Positions 1-7,504 of a stretch of DNA of 64,000 nucleotides are shown here, piece after piece. The position numbers were made by a program, and so were the translations under genes. The stretch covers positions 3,234-67,233 of the forward strand of contig DATLGL010000024.1 of assembly GCA_035540495.1 (NCBI GenBank). Reading direction: 5' to 3'. Each line of letters begins with the position of its first letter. Within the stretch, counting starts at the first letter, position 1. The notes under the pieces were generated by a model that saw only the letters and a program-made list of their open reading frames with translations, had not been told where the DNA came from and did not search any database. This DNA is from DASVEG01 sp035540495. Lineage in GTDB: Bacteria > Actinomycetota > Acidimicrobiia > Acidimicrobiales > CADCTF01.

Positions 1-1
1 C

Positions 2-535
2 AACCGGAGCATCACCACCATGTTCGCCCTCGGTCTCGCCGGTTTCGGCACGACCGTGATCGCGTTCCTCTGGCCGTCGCTCTCGGGCGGCTTCGGGTCG
101 AAGATCCGCGCCGGTTCGGCGAGCGACATCCTCAGCCAGATCAACGACTCCCGCGAGCCGTTCTACGTGCCGGAAGGCCGCTTCTACGTCACCCCGTATC
201 CGAAGGGCGACGTGCAGAAGGCAGCACAGCACTACTCCGGTGGCGTGCTCGAGGGCATGGAGCAGGGCTTCGTCGCCCTCTATCAGAAGTGCGTCCATCT
301 CGGATGCCGTGTGCCGTGGTGCAAGGCCTCGCAGTGGTTCGAGTGCCCCTGCCACGGATCTCGCTACAACCGCGTCGGTGAGAAGACCGGCGGCCCCGCT
401 CCTCGCGGCCTCGACCGGTTCCCGGTCAGCGTCGAGGGTGGCGCCGTCGTCGTCGACACCGGTGCGCTCTCGCAGGGTCCCCCGGTGGGCGTCGACACCA
501 CTGGCCAGCAAGCGGAGGGTCCGCACTGCGCATGA
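2..535 (+). CDS. Rieske iron-sulfur protein of a cytochrome bc-type complex (5' end outside window)
   Basis: Carries the [2Fe-2S] cluster that takes electrons from quinol in a cytochrome bc complex; membrane-anchored, with the cluster domain outside. Seen: a hydrophobic anchor in the first 20 residues, then the two Rieske boxes CVHLGC and CPCHGS. Numbered from the ATG at position 20, the ligand/disulfide residues are C91, H93, C96, C109, C111 and H112. An extra Cys sits between the boxes (PWC). The reading frame is open from position 2 (NRSITT before the ATG), so the true start is probably upstream and the 171 residues from position 20 are a minimum. The stop overlaps the next gene (ATGA). 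Family assignment is firm; which complex it serves is inferred from the neighbours. Confidence 0.9.
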   Translation, partial: NRSITTMFALGLAGFGTTVIAFLWPSLSGGFGSKIRAGSASDILSQINDSREPFYVPEGRFYVTPYPKGDVQKAAQHYSGGVLEGMEQGFVALYQKCVHLGCRVPWCKASQWFECPCHGSRYNRVGEKTGGPAPRGLDRFPVSVEGGAVVVDTGALSQGPPVGVDTTGQQAEGPHCA

Positions 536-1659
536 TCGCAGCAATCGTCAATCTCCTCGCCACCGCTGCGGGCAGCGGGTCGAACACGTCGCCGGCAGGC
601 GCCGAGGCGACCTCGGGCACCGCTGAGCGCATCGGCATCGGCATCGCGATCGCCGTCGTCGTCGGCTTCGTCGCCTACGCGATCGTCGCGATCAAGAACC
701 GTGATCCACAGGAGCCGCCCGGCTCCGAGATCGAGCTCGCGCCGAACCGCCGTCCCTACTACGACGACGAGGCTCTCGAGGGCCCGCGCCTCGAGCGCTT
801 CCTCGGCTGGGCGCTCGTGCTGCTGATCATCTGCGCAGTCGGGCCGATGATCTACTGGCTGAACGAGCCGAGCCGGCAGGCCGGGGCCGTCGAGAACTTC
901 CGCGACAAGTCGATCGAGCGGGGTCGTCAGCTCTTCCTGCCGACCGACTCGCCCGAACACGGCGCCCACTTCGGCTGCGCCGACTGTCACGGCGGCATGG
1001 CCGCGGCGGGCGGCGTCGCCGACTACACCCTCGAAGAGGCCGACGGGACGCTCCGCCGGGTGAAGTGGGCGGCGCCTCGCCTCGACACCGTGTTGAAGAA
1101 GTTCAGCCGGGAAGAGGTCCGGCAGATCCTGATCTACGGCCGCGTGAACACGCCGATGCCGGCGTGGGGCGTCGAAGGTGGCGGCCCGATGAACGCGCAG
1201 CAGATCGACGACCTCGTCAACTACATCCAGAGCATCCAGGTCTCCGACGCCGAAGCCCAGAGGATCGCGGTCGAAGAAGCGAGCGCAGAGGCCAAGAGCA
1301 GTGGGTTGACCACGACGTCGGGCGAGACACTCTTCCGCACCAACTGCGCGCGCTGCCACACCCAGGGATGGGCCTACGGCGAGCCGGAGGAGATGGGCGG
1401 CGGCGCCTTCGGCCCCAACCTCACGAACGGTGCGGCGCTCCGCCAGTTCCCCGACCGTGAGGACCTGATCCAGTTCATCCAGCAGGGCACGAAGTACGGG
1501 CGTCCGTACGGCGTGCGCGGCATGGGGGGCAACGAGGGCGGCGGCATGCCGGGCTTCGGCAAGCAGGATGCCGACGAAGCCGACGGCCAGCTCGCCACGA
1601 AGGGCGTGCTCACCCAGGCCCAGATCGAAGCGATCGTCGACTACGTGAGAGGACTGTGA
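532..1659 (+). CDS. Membrane-anchored diheme c-type cytochrome
   Basis: Predicted electron carrier working with the bc-type complex. The 375 residues show two hydrophobic helices (about 35-53 and 90-110) followed by two cytochrome c domains. Haem sites are CADCH (C149, C152, H153) and CARCH (C272, C275, H276). Met-containing segments rich in Gly follow the second site and could supply the axial ligand. It resembles a cytochrome fused behind a two-helix anchor, unlike canonical actinobacterial QcrC with its single C-terminal helix. Its ATG overlaps the Rieske stop codon and its own stop overlaps the next start (GTGA), so translation is probably coupled. It could be the cytochrome c1 replacement of this complex; that is inference. 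Confidence 0.85.
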   Translation: MIAAIVNLLATAAGSGSNTSPAGAEATSGTAERIGIGIAIAVVVGFVAYAIVAIKNRDPQEPPGSEIELAPNRRPYYDDEALEGPRLERFLGWALVLLIICAVGPMIYWLNEPSRQAGAVENFRDKSIERGRQLFLPTDSPEHGAHFGCADCHGGMAAAGGVADYTLEEADGTLRRVKWAAPRLDTVLKKFSREEVRQILIYGRVNTPMPAWGVEGGGPMNAQQIDDLVNYIQSIQVSDAEAQRIAVEEASAEAKSSGLTTTSGETLFRTNCARCHTQGWAYGEPEEMGGGAFGPNLTNGAALRQFPDREDLIQFIQQGTKYGRPYGVRGMGGNEGGGMPGFGKQDADEADGQLATKGVLTQAQIEAIVDYVRGL

Positions 1660-2507
1660 TGACGGCGGCCGCGCTCGCCTCGAACCTGCTCGCCGCCCTC
1701 TCGTGGGATCCGCAGGTTCGCGGCTTCCTGATCTTCCTCACGTCGTTCGTGATCCTCTGCGGCAGCGTGTACCTGCTCGTCGCGACGAACACCGGCGCGC
1801 GGCTCGGGTTCCTGATCGCCGGCGCCGGCCTCTTCGGTTGGTGCGCGCTGATGGGCTGGATCTGGGTGATCTACGGCATCGGCATCCGCGGTGACGACCC
1901 CCACTGGGAGGTCAAGGAGGTCATCACCGGCGACGTCGCCGCGAACTCCGCCGTCGACAAGACGAAGAACTTCCCGAACGGCTGGGAGAAGCTCGAGCAG
2001 GGCAACCCGATCCTCGGCGACGCCACGGCGACGGCCGACGCGGTGCTCACCGGCGAGAGCGGCGAAGGCGGGCACGGCGGCGGCGAGGTTGCGGCTGCAC
2101 CCGCCTTTCCAGCGGTGTTCGAAGCGCCGGAGCAGTACGTCCAGATCGCCGGCTACCGCACCGGAGGCGAGGACTACTGGATCCCGGGTGGCTACCTCGA
2201 GCGCAACCAGACCCCGTTCCGCGGCTGGCTGCACCAGCCGCACTACACGGTGATCCAGGTGCAGGCGACGATCCCGCCCGACGAGGACGAGGAGGGATCG
2301 GCACCGGCGGAGCCGGTCGTCGATCCGGACGCGCCGATCACCAGCGTCGTGATGGAGCGCAACCTCGGCAACCTGCGGCAGCCTTCGGCCCTGTTCGGCC
2401 TGGCCAACACCATCCTCTTCATCGTGTTCTGCGTGCTGCTCCACCGTCGCGACAAGCAGATCATGGCGACGCGCGCTGCCGGGTCGACGGCACCGGCCGC
2501 CGCCTGA
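1656..2507 (+). CDS. Unknown membrane protein of the bc/nuo cluster
   Basis: I do not recognise a family. The 283 residues have two N-terminal hydrophobic helices (about 22-45 and 47-72), a central soluble part of roughly 160 residues that includes a Gly/Glu/Ala-rich stretch, and one C-terminal helix (about 243-262) ending in basic residues. Start is GTG overlapping the cytochrome stop; the following nuoA lies 19 bases away behind a purine-rich Shine-Dalgarno sequence. Position between a cytochrome c and nuoA suggests an accessory or assembly subunit of the respiratory complexes, but no catalytic or metal-binding motif is visible. Confidence 0.65.
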   Translation: MMTAAALASNLLAALSWDPQVRGFLIFLTSFVILCGSVYLLVATNTGARLGFLIAGAGLFGWCALMGWIWVIYGIGIRGDDPHWEVKEVITGDVAANSAVDKTKNFPNGWEKLEQGNPILGDATATADAVLTGESGEGGHGGGEVAAAPAFPAVFEAPEQYVQIAGYRTGGEDYWIPGGYLERNQTPFRGWLHQPHYTVIQVQATIPPDEDEEGSAPAEPVVDPDAPITSVVMERNLGNLRQPSALFGLANTILFIVFCVLLHRRDKQIMATRAAGSTAPAAA

Positions 2508-2526
2508 GCCGGGGGAAGGCCGACTC

Positions 2527-2979
2527 GTGAGCCAGTACCTGCCGATCCTCACCATGCTGGTGCTGGCGACGCTGTTCGCCGCGCTGTCGTTCGTCGCGTC
2601 GTCGCTGCTCGCGCCTCGCCGGCCGACGATCGCCAAGGCGCTCCCGTATGAGTCGGGAATCATCCCGACGCACGAGCCGGCGACCCGGTTCCCGGTGCGC
2701 TTCTACGTCGTCGCGATGCTCTTCATCATCTTCGACATCGAGATCATCTTCCTCTATCCGTGGGCCGTCGCGTCCGGGGCGTTGGGGACGTTCGGCCTCG
2801 TGGCGATGGTGGTGTTCGCGGGCATCGTGTTCATCTCGCTCCTCTACGAGATCGCCATGGGCGGCCTCGAATGGGGCCCGCGCCGCCGGCTCCGCGTATC
2901 GGCGAGCGACGACATCCCGACCGGCCGCACGACGTCGGGAACGATCCGGCGGGTGTCCTCACGCGAGGAGGCTGCATAA
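2527..2979 (+). CDS. nuoA: NADH-quinone oxidoreductase subunit A (complex I, operon 1)
   Basis: Small membrane subunit at the junction of the peripheral and membrane arms. Three hydrophobic helices are present, with the family signature YESG in the first loop (YESGIIPTHEPATRFPVRFY) and the acidic FDIEIIFLYPWA stretch in helix 2. At 150 residues it is longer than the usual 118-130 because of a charged C-terminal tail of about 35 residues, which is absent from the paralogue at 39580. GTG start with a GGGGGAAGG-type ribosome site. First gene of the 14-gene operon; nuoB follows after 2 bases. Confidence 0.95.
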   Translation: MSQYLPILTMLVLATLFAALSFVASSLLAPRRPTIAKALPYESGIIPTHEPATRFPVRFYVVAMLFIIFDIEIIFLYPWAVASGALGTFGLVAMVVFAGIVFISLLYEIAMGGLEWGPRRRLRVSASDDIPTGRTTSGTIRRVSSREEAA

Positions 2980-2981
2980 CC

Positions 2982-3557
2982 GTGCCCGGACTCGAAGAAC
3001 TCAAGCACAACTTCCTCACCGGCACGCTCGAGGAGCTGGTGAAGTGGGCGCGCCGCAACAGCGTGATGCCGGCCACGTTCGGCTTGGCCTGCTGCGCGAT
3101 CGAGATGATGGCGACCGGCGCGGCCAACTACGACATCAGCCGGTTCGGCATGGAGACGTTCCGCGCCTCGCCCCGTCAGGCCGACCTGATGATCGTCGCC
3201 GGCCGGGTGAGCCAGAAGATGGCGCCGGTGCTCCGTCAGGTCTACGACCAGATGATGGAGCCCAAGTGGGTCATCTCCATGGGCGTGTGCGCCAGCTCCG
3301 GCGGCATGTTCAACAACTACGCCATCGTCCAGGGCGTCGACCAGATCGTTCCGGTCGACATCTACGTGCCCGGATGCCCGCCGAACCCCGAGACGCTGCT
3401 TCACGGCATCCTCGCGCTCCACAACAAGATCAAGACCGGTGAGATCACGCAGCGCCGGAACCAGACGGGTGCGGGTGCCGCGATCCACGTCGGCGACAAC
3501 GTGACCCCCGCGGGCGACAACGTCCGCGTCCGCCTCGCCACCTCGAAGAGCAGCTGA
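2982..3557 (+). CDS. nuoB: NADH-quinone oxidoreductase subunit B (complex I, operon 1)
   Basis: Holds the terminal [4Fe-4S] cluster N2, which hands electrons to quinone. Ligands are visible: C37 and C38 in GLACCAIEMM, C103 in MGVCASSGG, and C132 in VPGCPPNPE. The GTG start at 2982 sits 10 bases after a GAGGAGG ribosome site and gives 191 residues, the usual length; longer in-frame readings run back into nuoA and are rejected. The last 35 residues are a less conserved tail. One base separates its stop from nuoC. Confidence 0.96.
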   Translation: MPGLEELKHNFLTGTLEELVKWARRNSVMPATFGLACCAIEMMATGAANYDISRFGMETFRASPRQADLMIVAGRVSQKMAPVLRQVYDQMMEPKWVISMGVCASSGGMFNNYAIVQGVDQIVPVDIYVPGCPPNPETLLHGILALHNKIKTGEITQRRNQTGAGAAIHVGDNVTPAGDNVRVRLATSKSS

Positions 3558-3558
3558 C

Positions 3559-4104
3559 ATGAGCGACGTCGAGACGACCGACGAGACCACCGCGCCCGAG
3601 GCGCCGCCCGAACCGGCGCGCGTCCACGGCGCGCTCGTCGAGGAGCGCAACGGCCAGACGGTGGTGTTTCCGGAGCGCAGCGCCTACCTGGATGTGATGA
3701 AGGCGCTCAAGGACGACGGCTACGAGATGTGCGTCGACCTCTGCGGCGTCGACCACCTCCAGAACCCCGACCGCTCGCTGCCCGACGGGATCGTGCGTGA
3801 GCGCTTCGAGGTCGTCGTGAACCTGCTGTCGCTGTCGCAGAAGCGTCGCATCCGGGTGCGGGTGCAGGTGCCCGAGAGCGACCCGACTGTGCCCACGCTC
3901 TTCCGGCTCTGGCCCGGCAGCGAAGCAATGGAGCGCGAGGCGTGGGACATGCTCGGCATCGCCTTCGTCGACCATCCCGATCTCAGCCGCATCCTCATGC
4001 CGGAAGACTGGGAAGGCCATCCCCTCCGCAAGGACTTCGCGCAGGGACGCGTGCCGGTGCAATTCAAGGCGCCCAACCAGCCGAGCACCGGAGGTGCGCG
4101 ATGA
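3559..4104 (+). CDS. nuoC: NADH-quinone oxidoreductase subunit C (complex I, operon 1)
   Basis: Peripheral-arm 30 kDa subunit that packs against NuoD and NuoB. The C-terminal third has the family signature (EREAWDMLGI, then HPDLSRILMPEDWEGHPLRKD). 181 residues, with a Thr/Glu/Pro-rich N-terminus of about 25 residues before the domain begins. Its stop codon overlaps the ATG of nuoD, so C and D are separate proteins here, not fused as in some enterobacteria. Confidence 0.95.
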   Translation: MSDVETTDETTAPEAPPEPARVHGALVEERNGQTVVFPERSAYLDVMKALKDDGYEMCVDLCGVDHLQNPDRSLPDGIVRERFEVVVNLLSLSQKRRIRVRVQVPESDPTVPTLFRLWPGSEAMEREAWDMLGIAFVDHPDLSRILMPEDWEGHPLRKDFAQGRVPVQFKAPNQPSTGGAR

Positions 4105-5435
4105 CCCAGTCGTGGACCCCCATGGAGACCGACACGAGCGAGGGCGGCCAGGAGCTCCGTCCGCGGAGCGACACCGATCCGCTCGAGCTGCTCCGCGAGC
4201 AGGGCGCGATCCTCCGCCTCCCCGAGGGGCCCGCGCTCACCCCCGACGACGTGGCGATCGAGGTCACCGAAGACGAGACGATGATCATCAACATGGGGCC
4301 GCAGCACCCCAGCACCCACGGTGTGCTGCGCGTCATGTTGGAGCTCGAGGGCGAGACCGTCCTGCGCTCGAAGCCGGTGATCGGCTACCTGCACACCGGC
4401 ATGGAGAAGATCGGCGAAGACCTGACGTACCTGCAGGGTCCGACGAACGTCACCCGCATGGACTACCTCTCGCCGCTCTTCACCGAGTGCGTGTTCTCGC
4501 TCGCGGTCGAGAAGCTGCTCGAGATCGAGGTCCCGGCTCGCGCGACCTGGATCCGCATGCTCATGTGCGAGCTCAACCGGATGTCGTCGCACCTGCTGTT
4601 CATGGCCACCAACGGCATGGACCTCGGCGCGGTGTCGATGATGATCTACGGCTGGCGCGAGCGCGAGATGGTCCTCGCCTTCTTCGAGAAGGTCACCGGG
4701 CTGCGCATGAACCACGCCTACATCCGCCCGGGTGGCGTGGCGGCCGACCTCCCGCCGGGGTGGCGCGACGACGTCCTCGAGCTCTGCGACCTCATCGGCC
4801 CTCGCCTCGACGAGTACGACGAGCTCCTGACGGGCCAGCCGATCTTCCGCCAGCGGACGGAGGGCGTCGGCGTCATCACCCCCGAGCAGGCGATCGCACT
4901 CGGCGCGACCGGCCCGATCCTGCGCTCCACCGGCACCGCATGGGACCTCCGCAAGGACCTCCCGTACCAGTACTACGAGCAACTCGACTTCGACGTCATC
5001 ATCGGCCAGTACGGCGACGCGTTCGATCGTTACGCGATCCGCCTCAACGAGATCCGCGAGTCGATCAAGCTCGTCCGCCAGATCGTCGAGGTCATGCCGG
5101 CCGGCGACTACAAGGTCCAGGACAAGAAGGTCACGCCGCCGCCCCGCGCTCGCATCGACGAGTCGATGGAGGCGTTGATCCACCACTTCAAGATCTTCAC
5201 CGAGGGCTTCCGCGTCCCGGAGGGCGAGGTGTACGTCGGCATCGAGTCGCCGCGCGGCGAGGTCGGGTGCTACCTCGTGTCCGACGGATCGGCGAAGCCG
5301 TACCGCATGCACATCCGGGGGCCGTCGTTCGTGAACCTGCAGACGCTTCCGGTGATGCTCCGCGGCGGCCTCGTCGCCGACGCCGTCGCGATCATCTCGT
5401 CGGTCGATCCGGTGATGGGGGAGGTCGACCGCTAG
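4101..5435 (+). CDS. nuoD: NADH-quinone oxidoreductase subunit D (complex I, operon 1)
   Basis: 49 kDa subunit that forms the quinone pocket with NuoB. 444 residues. The quinone-site loop GPQHPSTHG is present (H73 is its second His), followed by GVLR with R77, the position equivalent to the arginine that NDUFAF7 methylates in mitochondria. The C-terminus ends at the conserved VMGEVDR. An N-terminal extension of about 60 residues, acidic and of low conservation, precedes the domain; the paralogue at 41257 lacks it. ATG start overlaps the nuoC stop; nuoE begins on the next base after the stop. Confidence 0.96.
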   Translation: MTQSWTPMETDTSEGGQELRPRSDTDPLELLREQGAILRLPEGPALTPDDVAIEVTEDETMIINMGPQHPSTHGVLRVMLELEGETVLRSKPVIGYLHTGMEKIGEDLTYLQGPTNVTRMDYLSPLFTECVFSLAVEKLLEIEVPARATWIRMLMCELNRMSSHLLFMATNGMDLGAVSMMIYGWREREMVLAFFEKVTGLRMNHAYIRPGGVAADLPPGWRDDVLELCDLIGPRLDEYDELLTGQPIFRQRTEGVGVITPEQAIALGATGPILRSTGTAWDLRKDLPYQYYEQLDFDVIIGQYGDAFDRYAIRLNEIRESIKLVRQIVEVMPAGDYKVQDKKVTPPPRARIDESMEALIHHFKIFTEGFRVPEGEVYVGIESPRGEVGCYLVSDGSAKPYRMHIRGPSFVNLQTLPVMLRGGLVADAVAIISSVDPVMGEVDR

Positions 5436-6170
5436 ATGTCCCGCCTCACCAAGGACAACGTCGAGCGAGCGCGGCTCACGATCTCGCTGTATCCGCAGAA
5501 GCGGTCGGCGATGATCCCGCTGCTCCATCTCGTGCAGGAGCAGAACGGCTACCTGACCAAGGAGGGCATCGAGCACGTCGCCGAGCTGCTCGACCTGACG
5601 GCGGCCGAGGTGTACGGCACGGCCAGCTTCTACGACATGTTCTTCACCCACCCGGTCGGCAAGTACCTGGTGTCGGTGTGCACGAACATCGCCTGCATGC
5701 TCAACGGCGGCTACGAGCTGCTCGAGCACGCGGAGGAGAAGCTCGGCTGCAGTTCGGGCGGCTCCACCCCCGATGGCATGTTCACCCTCGAAGAGGTCGA
5801 GTGCATCGGCTTGTGCGCGAACGCGCCGTGCCTCACGGTGAACTGGCGCTTCTTCGGCGACGTGACGAACGACGACTTCGACTCGCTCGCCGACGACCTG
5901 CGGGCCGGGCGCCTCGACGACACGATCCCGCCCCACGGCACGCTCTCACGAGTTCGCCGCACGTTCGGGCTGAAGGTCGGTGCCGGTGGACCTTCCGCTC
6001 CCGGTCCCGTCGTCGGTGCCGAAGGCGCCGAGGCCGGACGTGAAGCGGCCAAGCCCGCGGGCGACCAGCCGGATTCGGCTCGCGATGTGCGTCGTGCAGC
6101 GAAGGACGTGCAGCAGGTGAAGGAGAAGGGCGACACCGCCAGCGAACGCGGCACCGGAGAGAGGCAGTAA
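5436..6170 (+). CDS. nuoE: NADH-quinone oxidoreductase subunit E (complex I, operon 1)
   Basis: 24 kDa subunit of the NADH module with [2Fe-2S] cluster N1a. Cluster ligands are C82 and C87 (SVCTNIAC) and C123 and C127 (CIGLC). The N-terminal helical bundle (residues 1-75) is typical. The protein is 244 residues, longer than the usual 160-180, owing to an Ala/Gly/Lys/Glu-rich tail from about residue 170 with no visible domain. The operon at 39580 has no counterpart, which makes this one of the three genes that define the NADH-oxidising version. Confidence 0.95.
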   Translation: MSRLTKDNVERARLTISLYPQKRSAMIPLLHLVQEQNGYLTKEGIEHVAELLDLTAAEVYGTASFYDMFFTHPVGKYLVSVCTNIACMLNGGYELLEHAEEKLGCSSGGSTPDGMFTLEEVECIGLCANAPCLTVNWRFFGDVTNDDFDSLADDLRAGRLDDTIPPHGTLSRVRRTFGLKVGAGGPSAPGPVVGAEGAEAGREAAKPAGDQPDSARDVRRAAKDVQQVKEKGDTASERGTGERQ

Positions 6171-6175
6171 CCCGC

Positions 6176-7504
6176 ATGGCTGTACTCGACGCGAAGCCGA
6201 TAGTCACCCGCCGCATCGGCATCGACAACTCCTGGACGCTCAACACCTACGTCGACAACGGTGGCTACGAGGCCCTCCGCCGCGCCGTCACCATGACGCG
6301 CGAAGAGGTCACGGCCGAGGTCGACAAGGCCAACCTGCTCGGCCGCGGAGGCGCCGGGTTCCCCGCCGGGCGCAAGTGGTCGATGCGCCGCCAAGCCGAC
6401 CCCTGCTACCTCGTCGTGAACGGCGACGAGAGCGAGCCGTCGACCTTCAAGGACCACATGCTGATGGAGGAGGACCCCCATCAGGTGATCGAGGGCGCGC
6501 TGATCACGGCCTACGCCATCGGCGCCGACCGGGTCTTCCTCTACTGCCGCGGCGAGTTCGCCCTCGCGATCGAGCGGATGACCCAGGCGCTCAACGAGGC
6601 CTACGAGTACGGCGCTGTCGGGGAGAACATCTTCGGCAGCGGCTGGTCGGTCGACGCCGTCGTGCACATGGGCGCCGGCGCCTACATCTGCGGTGACGAG
6701 ACCGCGCTGCTCGAGTCGCTCGAGGGCAAGCGTGGCTTCCCCCGCATCAAGCCGCCCTACTACCCGGCGGCCATCGGCCTCTACGGCGCACCGACGATCG
6801 TCAACAACGTCGAGACGATGTCGAACGTACCGTGGATCATCCTCAACGGCGGCGACGCCTTCGCCGCCCTCGGCGCCAACGGCTCCACCGGCACGCGCAT
6901 CTTCGCCCTGTCCGGTCACGTCAACCGCCCCGGGAACTACGAGATCGAGATGGTGAAGAACACCTTCCGCGATCTCATCTACGACACCCAGCTGGGCGGC
7001 GGCATCCGCAACGGCAACGAGATCAAGGCCTTCATCCCCGGCGGCGCTTCGTCGCCGTGGTTCGGGCCGCAGCATCTCGACGTGCCGCTCGGCGCGCAGG
7101 AGGTATCGAGCGCGAAGGGCGTCATGCCCGGCGGCGGCGGTTCCATGCTCGGTTCCGGTTCGGTGATCGTCATGGACGAGACGACCTGCCCCGTTCGCGC
7201 CGCGTGGCGGGTGTGCCGCTTCTTCGAACGTGAGTCGTGCGGGCAGTGCACGCCGTGCCGCGAGGGCACGGGCTGGCTGTCCAAGATCATGTTCCGGATC
7301 GAGTCCGGCAACGGCCGCCCGGAAGACCTCGACGTGCTCTACGACATCTCCGACAACATCGCGCCCGGCCTCTCGTGGCCGTATCCGATGACCACGATCT
7401 GCTTCCTCGGACCGTCGGCGACGATGCCCATCATCTCGGCCATCGAGATGTTCCGCGACGAGTTCCTCACCCACATCAAGGACGGTGCCTGTCCGTATGA
7501 CTGA
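6176..7504 (+). CDS. nuoF: NADH-quinone oxidoreductase subunit F, NADH/FMN-binding (complex I, operon 1)
   Basis: Oxidises NADH and passes electrons to FMN and cluster N3. Seen: the FMN/NADH glycine-rich loop GRGGAGFPAG (residues 56-65), the second nucleotide segment GAGAYICGDETALLESLEG, and the N3 ligands C355, C358 and C361 (ESCGQCTPCREG) plus C409. 442 residues, full length. ATG start six bases after the nuoE stop. The nuoG start overlaps its 3' end by 8 bases. Confidence 0.97.
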   Translation: MAVLDAKPIVTRRIGIDNSWTLNTYVDNGGYEALRRAVTMTREEVTAEVDKANLLGRGGAGFPAGRKWSMRRQADPCYLVVNGDESEPSTFKDHMLMEEDPHQVIEGALITAYAIGADRVFLYCRGEFALAIERMTQALNEAYEYGAVGENIFGSGWSVDAVVHMGAGAYICGDETALLESLEGKRGFPRIKPPYYPAAIGLYGAPTIVNNVETMSNVPWIILNGGDAFAALGANGSTGTRIFALSGHVNRPGNYEIEMVKNTFRDLIYDTQLGGGIRNGNEIKAFIPGGASSPWFGPQHLDVPLGAQEVSSAKGVMPGGGGSMLGSGSVIVMDETTCPVRAAWRVCRFFERESCGQCTPCREGTGWLSKIMFRIESGNGRPEDLDVLYDISDNIAPGLSWPYPMTTICFLGPSATMPIISAIEMFRDEFLTHIKDGACPYD